64,000 nt of DNA from Pseudomonas fluorescens (lineage in GTDB: Bacteria > Pseudomonadota > Gammaproteobacteria > Pseudomonadales > Pseudomonadaceae): contig NZ_MRST01000018.1 of the NCBI RefSeq assembly GCF_001902145.1, forward strand, positions 1 to 64,000, in the 5' to 3' direction. The translations under genes were made by a program, and so were the position numbers. Below the pieces are notes generated by a model. That model worked only from the letters and a program-made list of their open reading frames with translations, made no database searches and had not been told where the DNA came from. Of the stretch, positions 17,934 to 26,745 are shown in pieces (position 1 is the stretch's first letter; each line of letters begins with the position of its first letter).

Positions 17934-18311
17934 ATGAGTGAAGATGCACAAGATGTCGTACTGATCGTCGAGGACGACGAATCCATCATGTTTGTGCTGG
18001 GCGAGTACCTGGCAGGCTTGGGCTACCGGGTCTTGAAGGCGATCGACGGGGAGCAGGCCTTCGAAATCCTTGCGACCAAGCCGCACCTGGACCTGATGGT
18101 GACTGATTACCGCCTGCCGGGTGGGATCTCCGGCGTGCAGATTGCCGAGCCGGCAATCAAATTGCGCCCGGAGCTGAAGGTGATTTTTATCAGCGGTTAC
18201 CCGCAGGAAATTCTGGACTGCCACAGCCCCATCACGCGCAATGCGCCGATCCTGGCCAAACCGTTTGATCTGGATACGCTGCAGGAGCATATCCAGCGGT
18301 TATTGGCGTAA
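17934..18311 (+). CDS. single-domain response regulator
   Basis: A 125-residue receiver domain. Acidic pocket VEDDES, phospho-acceptor Asp in MVTDYRLPGG, FISGYPQE at the Thr/Ser position, and KPFDLDTL at the C-terminus. There is no output domain. The ATG at 17934 has AAAGG at normal spacing and is preferred over an upstream in-frame ATG. It follows the receiver-kinase by 78 bp and probably ends that operon. The TAA stop lies in the outer arm of a REPIN. Likely a diffusible phospho-acceptor for the neighbouring kinases. Confidence 0.88.
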   Translation: MSEDAQDVVLIVEDDESIMFVLGEYLAGLGYRVLKAIDGEQAFEILATKPHLDLMVTDYRLPGGISGVQIAEPAIKLRPELKVIFISGYPQEILDCHSPITRNAPILAKPFDLDTLQEHIQRLLA

Positions 18312-18464
18312 TACCAGACAGTCAAGTTTTTTGTAGGAGCGAGCTTGCTCGCGAAAAACTCACAGTCGCCGCGTTCACTCAGGAAGCACGCTTTATTGTT
18401 GACGTTTTTCGCGAGCAAGCTCGCTCCTACAGAAGGGGATCTGCGCTTGACTGACTGGCATTAG
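18309..18464. repeat. REPIN with extended outer arms
   Basis: Core arms TGTAGGAGCGAGCTTGCTCG (from 18332) and their inverse (to 18431) are flanked by a second inverted pair: TAATACCAGACAGTCAAG at 18309-18326 and CTTGACTGACTGGCATTA at 18446-18463. The outer boxes recur next to other REPIN copies in this window. The left outer box contains the TAA stop of the receiver gene. Confidence 0.88.
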
Positions 18465-18466
18465 CC

Positions 18467-20137
18467 CTAGGCCTTGATCATTTCTCGGACCTTGGCGGTC
18501 AATAAATCGAAGGTAAACGGCTTGGTGATCAACTGCATGCCAGGATCCAGGAAGCCCCCTCGCACGGCGGCGTGCTCGGCATAGCCGGTGATGAACAATA
18601 CCTTGAGTTGAGGACGAATCTGCCGGCCGATTTCCGCCAGTTGCCGGCCGTTCATACCGGGTAAGCCGACATCGCTGATCATCAGGTCGATGCGCTGTTC
18701 GGATTCAATGATCGGTACCGCCGTATTCGCGTCCCCAGCCTCGATAAACCCATACCCCAGTTCTTTGAGCACAGCGCTGACCAGCACCCGAACCGCGGGG
18801 TCATCCTCGACAATCAATACCGTTTCCCCAGCATTGGCAAACGGCAGCAGTGTCGGGTTGAGCGGCGCCTGTGCCTGGGGCTCACCGATGAAGCGCGGCA
18901 GAAACAGGCTGACCGTCGTGCCTTTGTTGACTTCGCTGTGGATGGTCACATGCCCACGAGACTGGCGAGCGAAGCCGTAGATCATCGACAGCCCCAGCCC
19001 CGTGCCCTGGCCGATGGGTTTAGTGGTGAAAAACGGATCGAACACGCGGCCCATCAAGTGTTGTGGAATACCGCAGCCGTTGTCGCTGACACTCAGCTCT
19101 ACGTAATCGCCTGGGGTCAAGGTGCCGTAGGCGGCGGTAAAGACACTGTCGAGGTGGCGGTTAGTGGTTTCCACGGTCAGTGTGCCACCGGCGGGCATGG
19201 CGTCGCGCGCGTTGATCACCAGGTTGAGCAGGGCGCTTTCGAGCTGGTTCGGGTCGGCTTCGGCGGTCCACAAGGCATCGTTCAGACGCATGTCCAGGCT
19301 GATGCTTTCGTTGATACTGCGTTGCAACAACTCACCCATGGCGGTGACCAACTGGTTGATCTGCACCGGCTTGGAATCCAGCGATTGTCGACGGGAGAAT
19401 GCCAACAGTCGGTGGGTGAGGCTGGCCGCGCGGTTGGCGGAGGTCACGCCCAGGTCGATCAGGCTGTCCAGGTCATCCAGTTTGCCTCGCGCTACACGCC
19501 GGCGCAGCAGTTCCAGGCTGCCGATAATGCCGGTAAGCATATTGTTGAAGTCATGGGCGATACCGCCGGTCAGCTGGCCGACGGCTTCCATTTTCTGCGA
19601 CTGGCGCAGGGCTTCTTCGTTGTGACGCAGTTGAGCTGTGCGTTCTTCTACTTGCTGTTCGAGGGTTTCCAGGGTGCGTTGTAGACGCAGCTCACTCTCG
19701 CTCAAGTCAATCAACCGGTCCCGCGCTTCGTACTGGCGACGCCGACCGCGCAGGGCGGCGCTGACCAGGCTGATCAAGGTGATGGGATGGAACGGCCGCT
19801 CCAGAAACGTGACGTTGCCCAGCAAGCCGCTCAGCCGGGTCGAGCCGTTCTGCTCTTTGCCGCCATGCTGGGTCATCAGCACGATAGGCAGGTCGGACCA
19901 GGCCGGTTGCTGATGCAACTGCTCAAGCAAGGGTTCCAGATCTACGCCACGTAGCGCCTCAGCGGCAATGATGAGCAGGCCGGCGCCCTGCGTCAGCTCT
20001 TGGCACAAGGCTGCCAGGCTGTCGGCGACGATGCCGCTGTAGCCGGCTTCGTTAAGCATCATCAGCGCCAATGAGCCATCGCGGCCCATGGGTGCCAGCA
20101 CGATGGCGCGCTCGGAGGCGGGAGAAAGGGCCGGCAC
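18467..20137 (-). CDS. hybrid histidine kinase with degenerate N-terminal receiver
   Basis: A 556-residue cytoplasmic kinase. Residues 10-130 have a receiver-like fold, but the acceptor position reads LLIIAAEAL with no Asp and the Lys-Pro became ERPF, so it is a pseudo-receiver. A coiled coil (about 145-185) precedes HisKA with His195 in GGIAHDFNNML, an ATPase domain with DNGCGIPQ and GTGLGLSM, and a normal C-terminal receiver with Asp489 in LMISDVGLPGMNG. The GTG start at 20137 overlaps the KaiC-like stop by one base, so the two are translationally coupled. The pseudo-receiver could be a docking site for the KaiC-like protein, which is inference. Confidence 0.9.
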   Translation of the reverse strand: MPALSPASERAIVLAPMGRDGSLALMMLNEAGYSGIVADSLAALCQELTQGAGLLIIAAEALRGVDLEPLLEQLHQQPAWSDLPIVLMTQHGGKEQNGSTRLSGLLGNVTFLERPFHPITLISLVSAALRGRRRQYEARDRLIDLSESELRLQRTLETLEQQVEERTAQLRHNEEALRQSQKMEAVGQLTGGIAHDFNNMLTGIIGSLELLRRRVARGKLDDLDSLIDLGVTSANRAASLTHRLLAFSRRQSLDSKPVQINQLVTAMGELLQRSINESISLDMRLNDALWTAEADPNQLESALLNLVINARDAMPAGGTLTVETTNRHLDSVFTAAYGTLTPGDYVELSVSDNGCGIPQHLMGRVFDPFFTTKPIGQGTGLGLSMIYGFARQSRGHVTIHSEVNKGTTVSLFLPRFIGEPQAQAPLNPTLLPFANAGETVLIVEDDPAVRVLVSAVLKELGYGFIEAGDANTAVPIIESEQRIDLMISDVGLPGMNGRQLAEIGRQIRPQLKVLFITGYAEHAAVRGGFLDPGMQLITKPFTFDLLTAKVREMIKA

Positions 20138-21636
20138 TAGCCCTCATCCTTGAGCAGAGGAGAGCCGGCGCCCATATAGGTCGGAATGCCCCGCAGCACA
20201 CCCTGGAAGTTATCCAGTGGGACACCCACCGTCATGCCGCGGCTGCCGATGCGATATTCGCGAATGGTCGACTCATGGGAGCCGGTTCTTTTCTTGATGA
20301 CCGAAATCGCCCGGCGAACTTTACCCAGAGCCTCGAAATAACGCAGCAGGATCACGGTATCGGCCAGGTAGGTGATGTCGACCGGCGTCTGCATGTCGCC
20401 CACCAGGCCATGCTGGGCCACCGTCATAAAAGTCGCGGCGCCTCGGCGGTTGAGGTACAGCAGCAGCTCATGCATATGCAGGATCAGCGCGTTCTCTTCG
20501 GGCATGGCGGCTTGGTAGCCGTTGATACTGTCGATGACCACGGTCTTGATGCCGCGTTCATCCACGCAGCGGCGAACCCGATGCGAAAATTCGCCGGGGG
20601 AGAGTTCCGCGGCGTCGACCTGTTCGATCAGCAGGTTGCCGGTGTCTCGCATAGCAGCCAGGTCGATGCCCATGTTCTTCATGCGTTCGAACAGCAGGCC
20701 CAGCTCTTCATCGAAGATGAACAGCGCAGCCTTTTCGCCTCGCGACACGGCGGCGGCGGCGAAGACCATCGATATCAGCGACTTGCCGGTACCCGCCGGA
20801 CCGAGAATCAGGCTGCTGGAGCCGGTCTCGATACCGCCGCCGAGCAAAGAGTCCAGCTCCTCGATGCCACTGCTCAAGGTCTGACGGTTGTAACCGCCCC
20901 GATGCTCGGCCGCCACCAGGCGCGGGAATACGTGGATGCCGTCGCCCATGATGGTGAAGTCGTGAAAGCCGCCACGGTATTTCTGGCCACGGTATTTCAC
21001 CACCCGGACGCGACGACGCTCGGCGCCGTAGTCGGGGGTCAGTTCCTCCAGGCGAATCACCCCGTGGGCCACGCTGTGCACGGTTTTATCCAGGGACTCG
21101 GTGGTCAGGTCGTCCAGCAGCAGTACGGTGGCGTCATAACGCACGAAGTAGTGCTTGATCGCCAGGATCTGCCGGCGATAGCGCAAGGAGCTCTGCGCCA
21201 GAAGGCGGATCTCAGACAGACTGTCGACCACCACGCGGGTTGGCTTGACCCGTTCTACCACTTCAAAGATCTGGCGGGTGGCTTCACCCAGCTCCAGGTC
21301 GGAGGAGTACAGCAGGCTTTGCTGGTGATCGGCGTTGAGCAGGCTTTCCGGTGGAGTCAGCTCGAAGATATGAATATGTTCATCCAAGTCCCAGCCGTGG
21401 GATTTGGCACCCTGGCGCAATTCGTGCTCGGTTTCGGACAGAGTGATATATAAGCAACGTTCGCCATTCTGCGCACCGGCTCGCAGAAAGTGCAGGGCCA
21501 CGGTGGTTTTACCGGTGCCGGGTTCACCCTCGAGCAAAAACACGTGGCTTCGCGATAGCCCCCCGGCAAGAATGTCATCAAGACCTTCGACGCCGGTGGC
21601 CGCCTTTTCACTCAACAGCTGTTTGGATGTACTCAA
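20137..21636 (-). CDS. KaiC-like double RecA-domain ATPase
   Basis: A 499-residue protein with two KaiC domains. The first has Walker A GEPGTGKTT (37-45) and the second GPAGTGKS (279-286). In the second, the catalytic glutamates sit in IFDEELG. In the first, the usual Glu-Glu pair reads Ser67-Glu68 in ITLSETEHE. By alignment from memory, the Ser-Thr autophosphorylation pair of cyanobacterial KaiC corresponds to Thr422-Tyr423 in DITYLADT. The tail lacks the A-loop needed for KaiA. No kaiA or kaiB is nearby; the protein is co-transcribed with a hybrid kinase. KaiC-like proteins of environmental pseudomonads have been linked to stress tolerance rather than a true clock. Confidence 0.9.
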   Translation of the reverse strand: MSTSKQLLSEKAATGVEGLDDILAGGLSRSHVFLLEGEPGTGKTTVALHFLRAGAQNGERCLYITLSETEHELRQGAKSHGWDLDEHIHIFELTPPESLLNADHQQSLLYSSDLELGEATRQIFEVVERVKPTRVVVDSLSEIRLLAQSSLRYRRQILAIKHYFVRYDATVLLLDDLTTESLDKTVHSVAHGVIRLEELTPDYGAERRRVRVVKYRGQKYRGGFHDFTIMGDGIHVFPRLVAAEHRGGYNRQTLSSGIEELDSLLGGGIETGSSSLILGPAGTGKSLISMVFAAAAVSRGEKAALFIFDEELGLLFERMKNMGIDLAAMRDTGNLLIEQVDAAELSPGEFSHRVRRCVDERGIKTVVIDSINGYQAAMPEENALILHMHELLLYLNRRGAATFMTVAQHGLVGDMQTPVDITYLADTVILLRYFEALGKVRRAISVIKKRTGSHESTIREYRIGSRGMTVGVPLDNFQGVLRGIPTYMGAGSPLLKDEG

Positions 21637-21747
21637 GAAGTGCCCTCAGGTCACGTACAAGTAAAGGGGCACGCCGACTGGGACGCGCCATATTCACTTG
21701 ACCGTAGTGGCACGTAGCGGTTCAACGTTTTGTACGAATTGCAGCGG

Positions 21748-21846
21748 TGTAGGAGCGAGCTTGCTCGCGAAAACCCCACAGGCGCCGCGTTCATTCAGCA
21801 AGCACGCGTTATCGTTGACGTTTTTCGCGAGCAGCTCGCTCCTACA
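21748..21846. repeat. REPIN
   Basis: The arms TGTAGGAGCGAGCTTGCTCG and a slightly shortened inverse (CGCGAGCAGCTCGCTCCTACA, one A lost) flank about 55 bp. The right arm supplies the TAG stop of the leftward TPR gene (21842-21844). Confidence 0.9.
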
Positions 21847-22900
21847 GGCCCTGCTGTAGCGCCGGATCATCCGGGTTCTGTTGCTCCAGTTGAGCGAGCA
21901 GCACCTGGACGTTCTGCAACTGGCCGGTCTCTTTCCAGTAGTTGACCAGCAGCACGCGGGCTTTGCGGTTGGCGGGATGACGCTGGACGATTTCTTCCAA
22001 CTGGCGCTGGGCCGCCTCTACTTCGTCCTGGGCGTGCAGGGTCGTGGCCAGGTCGTAGCGATAATCCGGGTTGTCCGGCGCAAGCTCCACCGCCTTGGAC
22101 AGGCCTAGCAGGGCGTAGGGGCGCTCGCCATGGTGCAGCAGCCACATGCCCAGAGCATGTTGCAGGTAGGCCGATTCGGGGTGCGCAGCCAACTGTCGGG
22201 CCAGCAGTTGACGCGACTCGTCAGTCTTTCCTTGTTTGTCCAGCAGTTCGATTTGCGATACCACCGCTTGCAGGTTGTCCGGCTGCAAGCGCATTGCCTG
22301 CTCCAGGGCGTTTTGCGCCTCCGGCAGCAGGGCACTGTGGATGTACAGGCGCGCCAATTGAATCCAGCCTTCAGCTGTTTCGGGCTGGGCCTTGAGCGTT
22401 GTCACGAATTCATCGAGCACCTGCTGCAGTGGGCCAAAGTACAAGCCCAGGGTATCGGGCGACAGGCCGAGCAAGGCGTTGGCGGCGGCAAAGCGCACCG
22501 GTTGTTCGGGATCGTCCAGCACTGGGCCGAGCAGTAAGGTGCGTTGGCCAGTGGGCACCAGGCCGACGATGCTGTGAATCGCGGCTTCGCGCACCAGCGC
22601 CGACTCATTGGCCAGGTCTTTATCGGCCAGTTTCAGCGCCTGGGGGCTGGGGTAATTGGGCAGCTCAGCGTGCAAGGCGGCGCGGCGCTCGGGCGACAGG
22701 TCCGGCCGGCCCAGCTGTTGGTACAACACCCGTGCTGCGCCTGGCTCGCCGTTATGCGCCTGCTTCAAGGCCTTGGAATAGCCATGTGCGATGGCCGGGG
22801 GGACGGCCACTGCCGGGGTGCGGGAGAAAAACCAGGTGATCAGTACGATCAGCAACAGGGCGCACAGGCCGATGATGGAGTAACGGCGTGACTTTGACAT
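21842..22900 (-). CDS. membrane-anchored TPR protein
   Basis: A 352-residue protein with a single N-terminal membrane helix (about residues 8-25) and a periplasmic body. The middle holds a HEAT-like stretch (about 90-150, with ESALVREAAIHSIVG), followed by tetratricopeptide repeats such as AEGWIQLARLYIHSALLPEA and the DNPDYRYDLATTLHAQDEVE segment. Such proteins act as scaffolds; the arrangement recalls the C-terminal half of CcmI-type or YfgM-type anchors, but no assignment is safe. The ATG at 22900 is preferred over an upstream ATG on the basis of spacing to GGA. The stop codon is provided by a REPIN arm, so the last residues may have been altered by its insertion. Confidence 0.8.
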   Translation of the reverse strand: MSKSRRYSIIGLCALLLIVLITWFFSRTPAVAVPPAIAHGYSKALKQAHNGEPGAARVLYQQLGRPDLSPERRAALHAELPNYPSPQALKLADKDLANESALVREAAIHSIVGLVPTGQRTLLLGPVLDDPEQPVRFAAANALLGLSPDTLGLYFGPLQQVLDEFVTTLKAQPETAEGWIQLARLYIHSALLPEAQNALEQAMRLQPDNLQAVVSQIELLDKQGKTDESRQLLARQLAAHPESAYLQHALGMWLLHHGERPYALLGLSKAVELAPDNPDYRYDLATTLHAQDEVEAAQRQLEEIVQRHPANRKARVLLVNYWKETGQLQNVQVLLAQLEQQNPDDPALQQGL

Positions 22901-22970
22901 GCAGGCGTCCGAAAGCTTGGGCAGCAAAGTTCCAAGCTTCGGTCAGTGCGAGGCGAGTGTCAAACCCGCG

Positions 22971-23864
22971 TCAGGTCAGCACGTAGTCCGCTGGCTCCAA
23001 CGCAGGCGGCAGGTTGACTTCGCCAAGGGCGGCGAGGATCTCGCGCTCCAATGTCCGCAGGATGGCGTCACACGGCAAGTCGTTTTCGTCGAAGCCGAAG
23101 GGGTCTTCCAATTCATCGCCAATCGCATCCAGGCCAAAGAAGGTGTAGCTGACAATCGCGGTGAACACCGGCGTCAACCAGCCAAGTGGCTCGGCCATGG
23201 CGAATGGCAGCAAGATGCAGAACAGGTAAATGGTACGGTGCAACAGCAGGGTGTAGGGAAAGGGCAGCGGCGTGGTCTTGATGCGCTCGCACGCCGCCTG
23301 CACCTGGCTCAGGCTGACCAGCCGGGCTTCCAGTTGGGTGTAGCGCCATTCGCTGATCACGCCCTGTTGTGCCAGGACCGAAAAGCGCGCACCGACCGTT
23401 TGCAGCACGCTGTCCGGCAGGTTGGGGTGGCCCGCTGGCACGCTGATCCACGGGTGTATCGCCCGGGATTGATCTTCATGGCGCAAATGCGCGACCAAAC
23501 CATGGGCAAAACCGCACAGGCCGCGCAGCAGGCCAGCACGCTCGGCGGTGTCCCCCAGCACCTGCGTCTCGCGAATCAGCGAGCGCACGTCAATGACCAT
23601 TTGCCCCAGTTGCTTGCGGCCCTCCCACCAACGGTCGTAGCAGGCGTTATTGCGAAAACTCATGAAGATCGACAGTGACAGGCCCAACAAGGTGAAGGGC
23701 GTAGCGTTGACCTTGGAAAAATAGGCGGGGTGCAGGGTTTCCACCAGCACGATGACCGAGGCCAACAGCGTGACCAGCAGACTGCGCCAGGCAATGCGCT
23801 TGGCAATGGAGCCTTTGAGGGAGAACAGGATACCCAGGACGTTGGGTTTAGGGCGAACGATCAT
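22971..23864 (-). CDS. bestrophin-family ion channel
   Basis: A 297-residue inner-membrane protein of the bacterial bestrophin family (formerly UPF0187/YneE). It opens with MIVRPKPNVLGILF, has FTLLGLSLSIFMSFRNNACYDRWWEGR, and ends with GLDAIGDELEDPFGFDENDLP. The N-terminal RPKP, the neck-forming helix and the acidic C-terminal cluster are family hallmarks. Structural work on a Klebsiella member shows pentameric channels conducting cations, and animal bestrophins conduct chloride. Helices are predicted near 28-45, 55-72, 205-225 and 228-245. It is monocistronic; selectivity and physiological role are not known. Confidence 0.88.
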   Translation of the reverse strand: MIVRPKPNVLGILFSLKGSIAKRIAWRSLLVTLLASVIVLVETLHPAYFSKVNATPFTLLGLSLSIFMSFRNNACYDRWWEGRKQLGQMVIDVRSLIRETQVLGDTAERAGLLRGLCGFAHGLVAHLRHEDQSRAIHPWISVPAGHPNLPDSVLQTVGARFSVLAQQGVISEWRYTQLEARLVSLSQVQAACERIKTTPLPFPYTLLLHRTIYLFCILLPFAMAEPLGWLTPVFTAIVSYTFFGLDAIGDELEDPFGFDENDLPCDAILRTLEREILAALGEVNLPPALEPADYVLT

Positions 23865-23992
23865 GGAGGGCTTCTGTGGCGGAGCAGGCCGTCAGATTAG
23901 AAGCTGCTATGCATCGCGTCCAATCACTTGGATCGACCGTCTGATCAGTCGACTCAATGACTAACGTGGGAGCCGGGCAGTACATAACCCTC

Positions 23993-24117
23993 TGTAGGAG
24001 CGAGCTTGCTCGCGAAAAACGTCAACGATAACGCGTGTGTCCTGATTGAACGCGGCGCCTGTGAGTTTTTCGCGAGCAAGCTCGCTCCTACAAAAAGCCT
24101 TAACTGAACGGCATTAG
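23993..24117. repeat. REPIN with right outer box
   Basis: Core arms TGTAGGAGCGAGCTTGCTCG and inverse span 23993-24092. Seven bases to the right is CTTAACTGAACGGCATTAG (24099-24117), matching the outer box seen beside the 18.3-kb and 59.4-kb copies. It sits between the divergent bestrophin and acyl-CoA synthetase genes. Confidence 0.88.
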
Positions 24118-24294
24118 GGCAAGCCCGCTCCCAGAAAGCGAAAAAGCCCCCCGCGTTTCACTACGGACTGGCCAAACCAGTCAGCCAGGTTGAAGGCTTT
24201 GACCATTGCCGCTGCGCCGCTCTGGAGCGACTATTTCAGCGGTTTATCGAGTTGTAAACGTCCTGAAAATAAAAACACAGAAGGATAGGAAGCG

Positions 24295-25944
24295 ATGCGT
24301 GAGTATTTGGCTGCCACCAGCGAGTTTGATTACCAGCACACCGTCGACGCCGCACTGGCCGGCAATCTGCAGGCGCTCAATGCCTGTGTGGAATGCTGTG
24401 ACCGTCACGCACTGCCGGGGCGCATCGCGTTGTTCTGGGAAGGCAAGGACGGGCGCAGCGCCACGTCGACCTTTACCGAACTGCAAGAGCAGGCCGCACG
24501 TTTCGCCAACTTCCTGCTGGCCCAGGGCGTCAAGCGCGGTGACAAGGTGGCGGGCCTGTTGCCCCGCACTGCCGAACTGTTGGTGGTCGTGCTGGCGACG
24601 TGGCGCATCGGCGCGGTCTATCAGCCGCTGTTTACCGCGTTCGGCCCCAAGGCGATTGAACATCGCTTGAACAGCTCTGGCGCAGCGCTGGTGGTCACCG
24701 ATGCAGTGAACCGCCCCAAGCTGGGCGAAGTCGCCGACTGCCCGACCATCGTCACAGTCGCCGGGGCCAAGGGCGAAGGTATCGTGCGGGGCGACTACAG
24801 CTTCTGGGCCGAACTGCCCAATTACTCTTCTCACTGCGAGCCGGTGCTGCTGGGCGCAGAGGAGCCGTTCCTGCTGATGTTCACCTCCGGCACCACCGGC
24901 CCGTCCAAGGCGCTGTCGGTACCGCTCAAGGCCATCGTCGCGTTCCAGGGCTACATGCGCGACGCCGTGGACTTGCGCCCCGAGGACGCGTTCTGGAACG
25001 TTGCCGACCCTGGCTGGGCCTATGGCATCTATTTCGGCGTGACCGGGCCGTTGTCCATGGGGCACCCGATCACCTTCTACGATGGGCCGTTCACCCTGGA
25101 AAGCACCTGCCGGGTCATCAATAAATACGCGATCACCAACCTGACCGGTTCGCCCACGGCGTATCGGCTGTTGATTGCCGGTGGCGAACAGTTCGCCCGT
25201 TCGATCAAGGGCAAGCTGCGCATCGTCAGCAGCGCCGGCGAGCCATTGAACCCGGAGGTGATCCGCTGGTTCGCCGACAACCTGGGCGTGACCATCCACG
25301 ACCATTACGGCCAGACCGAGCTGGGCATGGTGCTGTGCAATCACCATGGTTTGGCGCATTCGGTGCATGTCGGCTCGGCGGGTTTTGCCTCGCCAGGGCA
25401 TCGCATCGTGGTGCTGGATGACAACCATCAGGAGCTGCCGGCCGGCCAACCCGGCATCCTTGCCATCGACCGCGAGCAATCGCCCATGTGCTGGTTTGCC
25501 GGGTACGACGGCGTGAAAACCAAGGCGTTCGTCGGCAAGTACTACCTCAGCGGCGACACCGTGGAGCTGAACCCGGACGGCAGCATCAGCTTTGTCGGGC
25601 GCAGCGACGACGTGATCACTACATCCGGCTACCGCGTCGGCCCTTTCGATGTGGAAAGTGCGTTGGTGGAACACCCGGCGGTGGTCGAGGCTGCCGTGGT
25701 CGGCAAGCCTTGCCCGGAGCGCACCGAGCTGGTCAAAGCCTTTGTGGTGATCAGTGAGCAATACCGTGCCACCCCGCAGCTGGCTGAAGAACTGCGCCTG
25801 CATGTACGCCAGCGCCTCGCCGCCCATGCGTACCCGCGGGAAATCGAATTTGTCAGCGACTTGCCCAAGACCCCGAGCGGCAAGCTGCAACGCTTTATTT
25901 TGCGCAATCAGGAAATCGCCAAGGCCCAGGCGGCCGTGGCTTGA
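24295..25944 (+). CDS. acyl-CoA synthetase (AMP-forming), short/branched-chain type
   Basis: A 549-residue cytoplasmic enzyme that activates carboxylic acids to acyl-CoA with ATP. Motifs are the P-loop LMFTSGTTGPSKA, the adenylate-binding YGQTELG, GRSDDVITTSGYRVGP in the hinge, and the catalytic lysine in KTPSGKLQRF. Length is typical of the medium/short-chain group. The ATG at 24295 follows AGGATAGGAAGCG. It is the first gene of a five-gene operon (synthetase, SDR, thiolase, acyl-CoA dehydrogenase, enoyl-CoA hydratase), the order known from the P. putida PP_2213-2217 region. 2-methylbutyrate or a similar short branched acid is the likely substrate, inferred from this context. Confidence 0.9.
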   Translation: MREYLAATSEFDYQHTVDAALAGNLQALNACVECCDRHALPGRIALFWEGKDGRSATSTFTELQEQAARFANFLLAQGVKRGDKVAGLLPRTAELLVVVLATWRIGAVYQPLFTAFGPKAIEHRLNSSGAALVVTDAVNRPKLGEVADCPTIVTVAGAKGEGIVRGDYSFWAELPNYSSHCEPVLLGAEEPFLLMFTSGTTGPSKALSVPLKAIVAFQGYMRDAVDLRPEDAFWNVADPGWAYGIYFGVTGPLSMGHPITFYDGPFTLESTCRVINKYAITNLTGSPTAYRLLIAGGEQFARSIKGKLRIVSSAGEPLNPEVIRWFADNLGVTIHDHYGQTELGMVLCNHHGLAHSVHVGSAGFASPGHRIVVLDDNHQELPAGQPGILAIDREQSPMCWFAGYDGVKTKAFVGKYYLSGDTVELNPDGSISFVGRSDDVITTSGYRVGPFDVESALVEHPAVVEAAVVGKPCPERTELVKAFVVISEQYRATPQLAEELRLHVRQRLAAHAYPREIEFVSDLPKTPSGKLQRFILRNQEIAKAQAAVA

Positions 25945-25965
25945 TCCCTTTAAAAGGAAACAACG

Positions 25966-26733
25966 ATGCAGATTGAAAACAAGGTATTCCTGGTCAGCGG
26001 CGGCGCGTCGGGCCTCGGCGCGGCCACGGCGCAAATGCTGGTCGCCGCGGGTGCCAAGGTGATGCTGGTGGACTTGAACGCCGACGCTGTGGCCGCCAAG
26101 GCCGAGCAACTGGGCGACAACGCCCGCAGTGCTGTAGCAGACATCAGCCAGGAAGCCGCTGCAGAAGCTGCGGTGAAGGCAGCGGTCGAGGCCTTTGGTG
26201 GCTTGCATGGCCTGGTCAACTGCGCGGGTGTGGTGCGTGGCGAGAAGATCCTCGGCAAGAATGGCCCGCACGGCCTGGCAAGCTTTGCCCAGGTGATCAA
26301 CGTCAACCTGGTCGGCAGCTTCAACCTGCTGCGCCTGGCCGCTGCGGCTATCGCTGAAACCGAGGCGAATGCCGACGGCGAGCGCGGCGTGATCATCAAT
26401 ACCGCCTCGGTGGCGGCATTCGATGGGCAGATCGGCCAGGCTGCGTACGCCGCCTCCAAGGGCGCGATCGCCAGCCTCACCTTGCCGGCCGCACGGGAGC
26501 TGGCGCGCTTTGGTATCCGGGTGATGACCATTGCACCGGGCATTTTCGAAACCCCGATGATGGCCGGCATGACCCCGCAGGTGCGCGACTCCCTGGCTGC
26601 CGGCGTGCCGTTCCCGCCACGCCTGGGCAAGCCCGCCGAATATGCCGCGCTGGTACGCCACATCATTGAAAACAGCATGCTCAATGGCGAGGTGATCCGT
26701 CTCGACGGTGCCTTGCGCATGGCCGCCAAATAA
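25966..26733 (+). CDS. 3-hydroxyacyl-CoA dehydrogenase, SDR type (HSD10-like)
   Basis: A 255-residue NAD-dependent dehydrogenase. It has the glycine-rich [11 protein letters not shown] loop near 12-22, LVDLNADAV selecting NAD, the Asn-Cys-Ala-Gly motif ([10 protein letters not shown]), catalytic Ser in NTASVAAF, and Tyr-x-x-x-Lys in AAYAASKGA. The sequence is like mammalian HSD10 (3-hydroxy-2-methylbutyryl-CoA dehydrogenase), which oxidises the isoleucine intermediate. It lies 21 bp after the synthetase and just before the thiolase; the P. putida counterpart is called fadB2x. The function fits the third step of 2-methylbutyryl-CoA oxidation. Confidence 0.9.
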   Translation: MQIENKVFLVSGGASGLGAATAQMLVAAGAKVMLVDLNADAVAAKAEQLGDNARSAVADISQEAAAEAAVKAAVEAFGGLHGLVNCAGVVRGEKILGKNGPHGLASFAQVINVNLVGSFNLLRLAAAAIAETEANADGERGVIINTASVAAFDGQIGQAAYAASKGAIASLTLPAARELARFGIRVMTIAPGIFETPMMAGMTPQVRDSLAAGVPFPPRLGKPAEYAALVRHIIENSMLNGEVIRLDGALRMAAK

Positions 26734-26745
26734 GGAGCAATGGCT

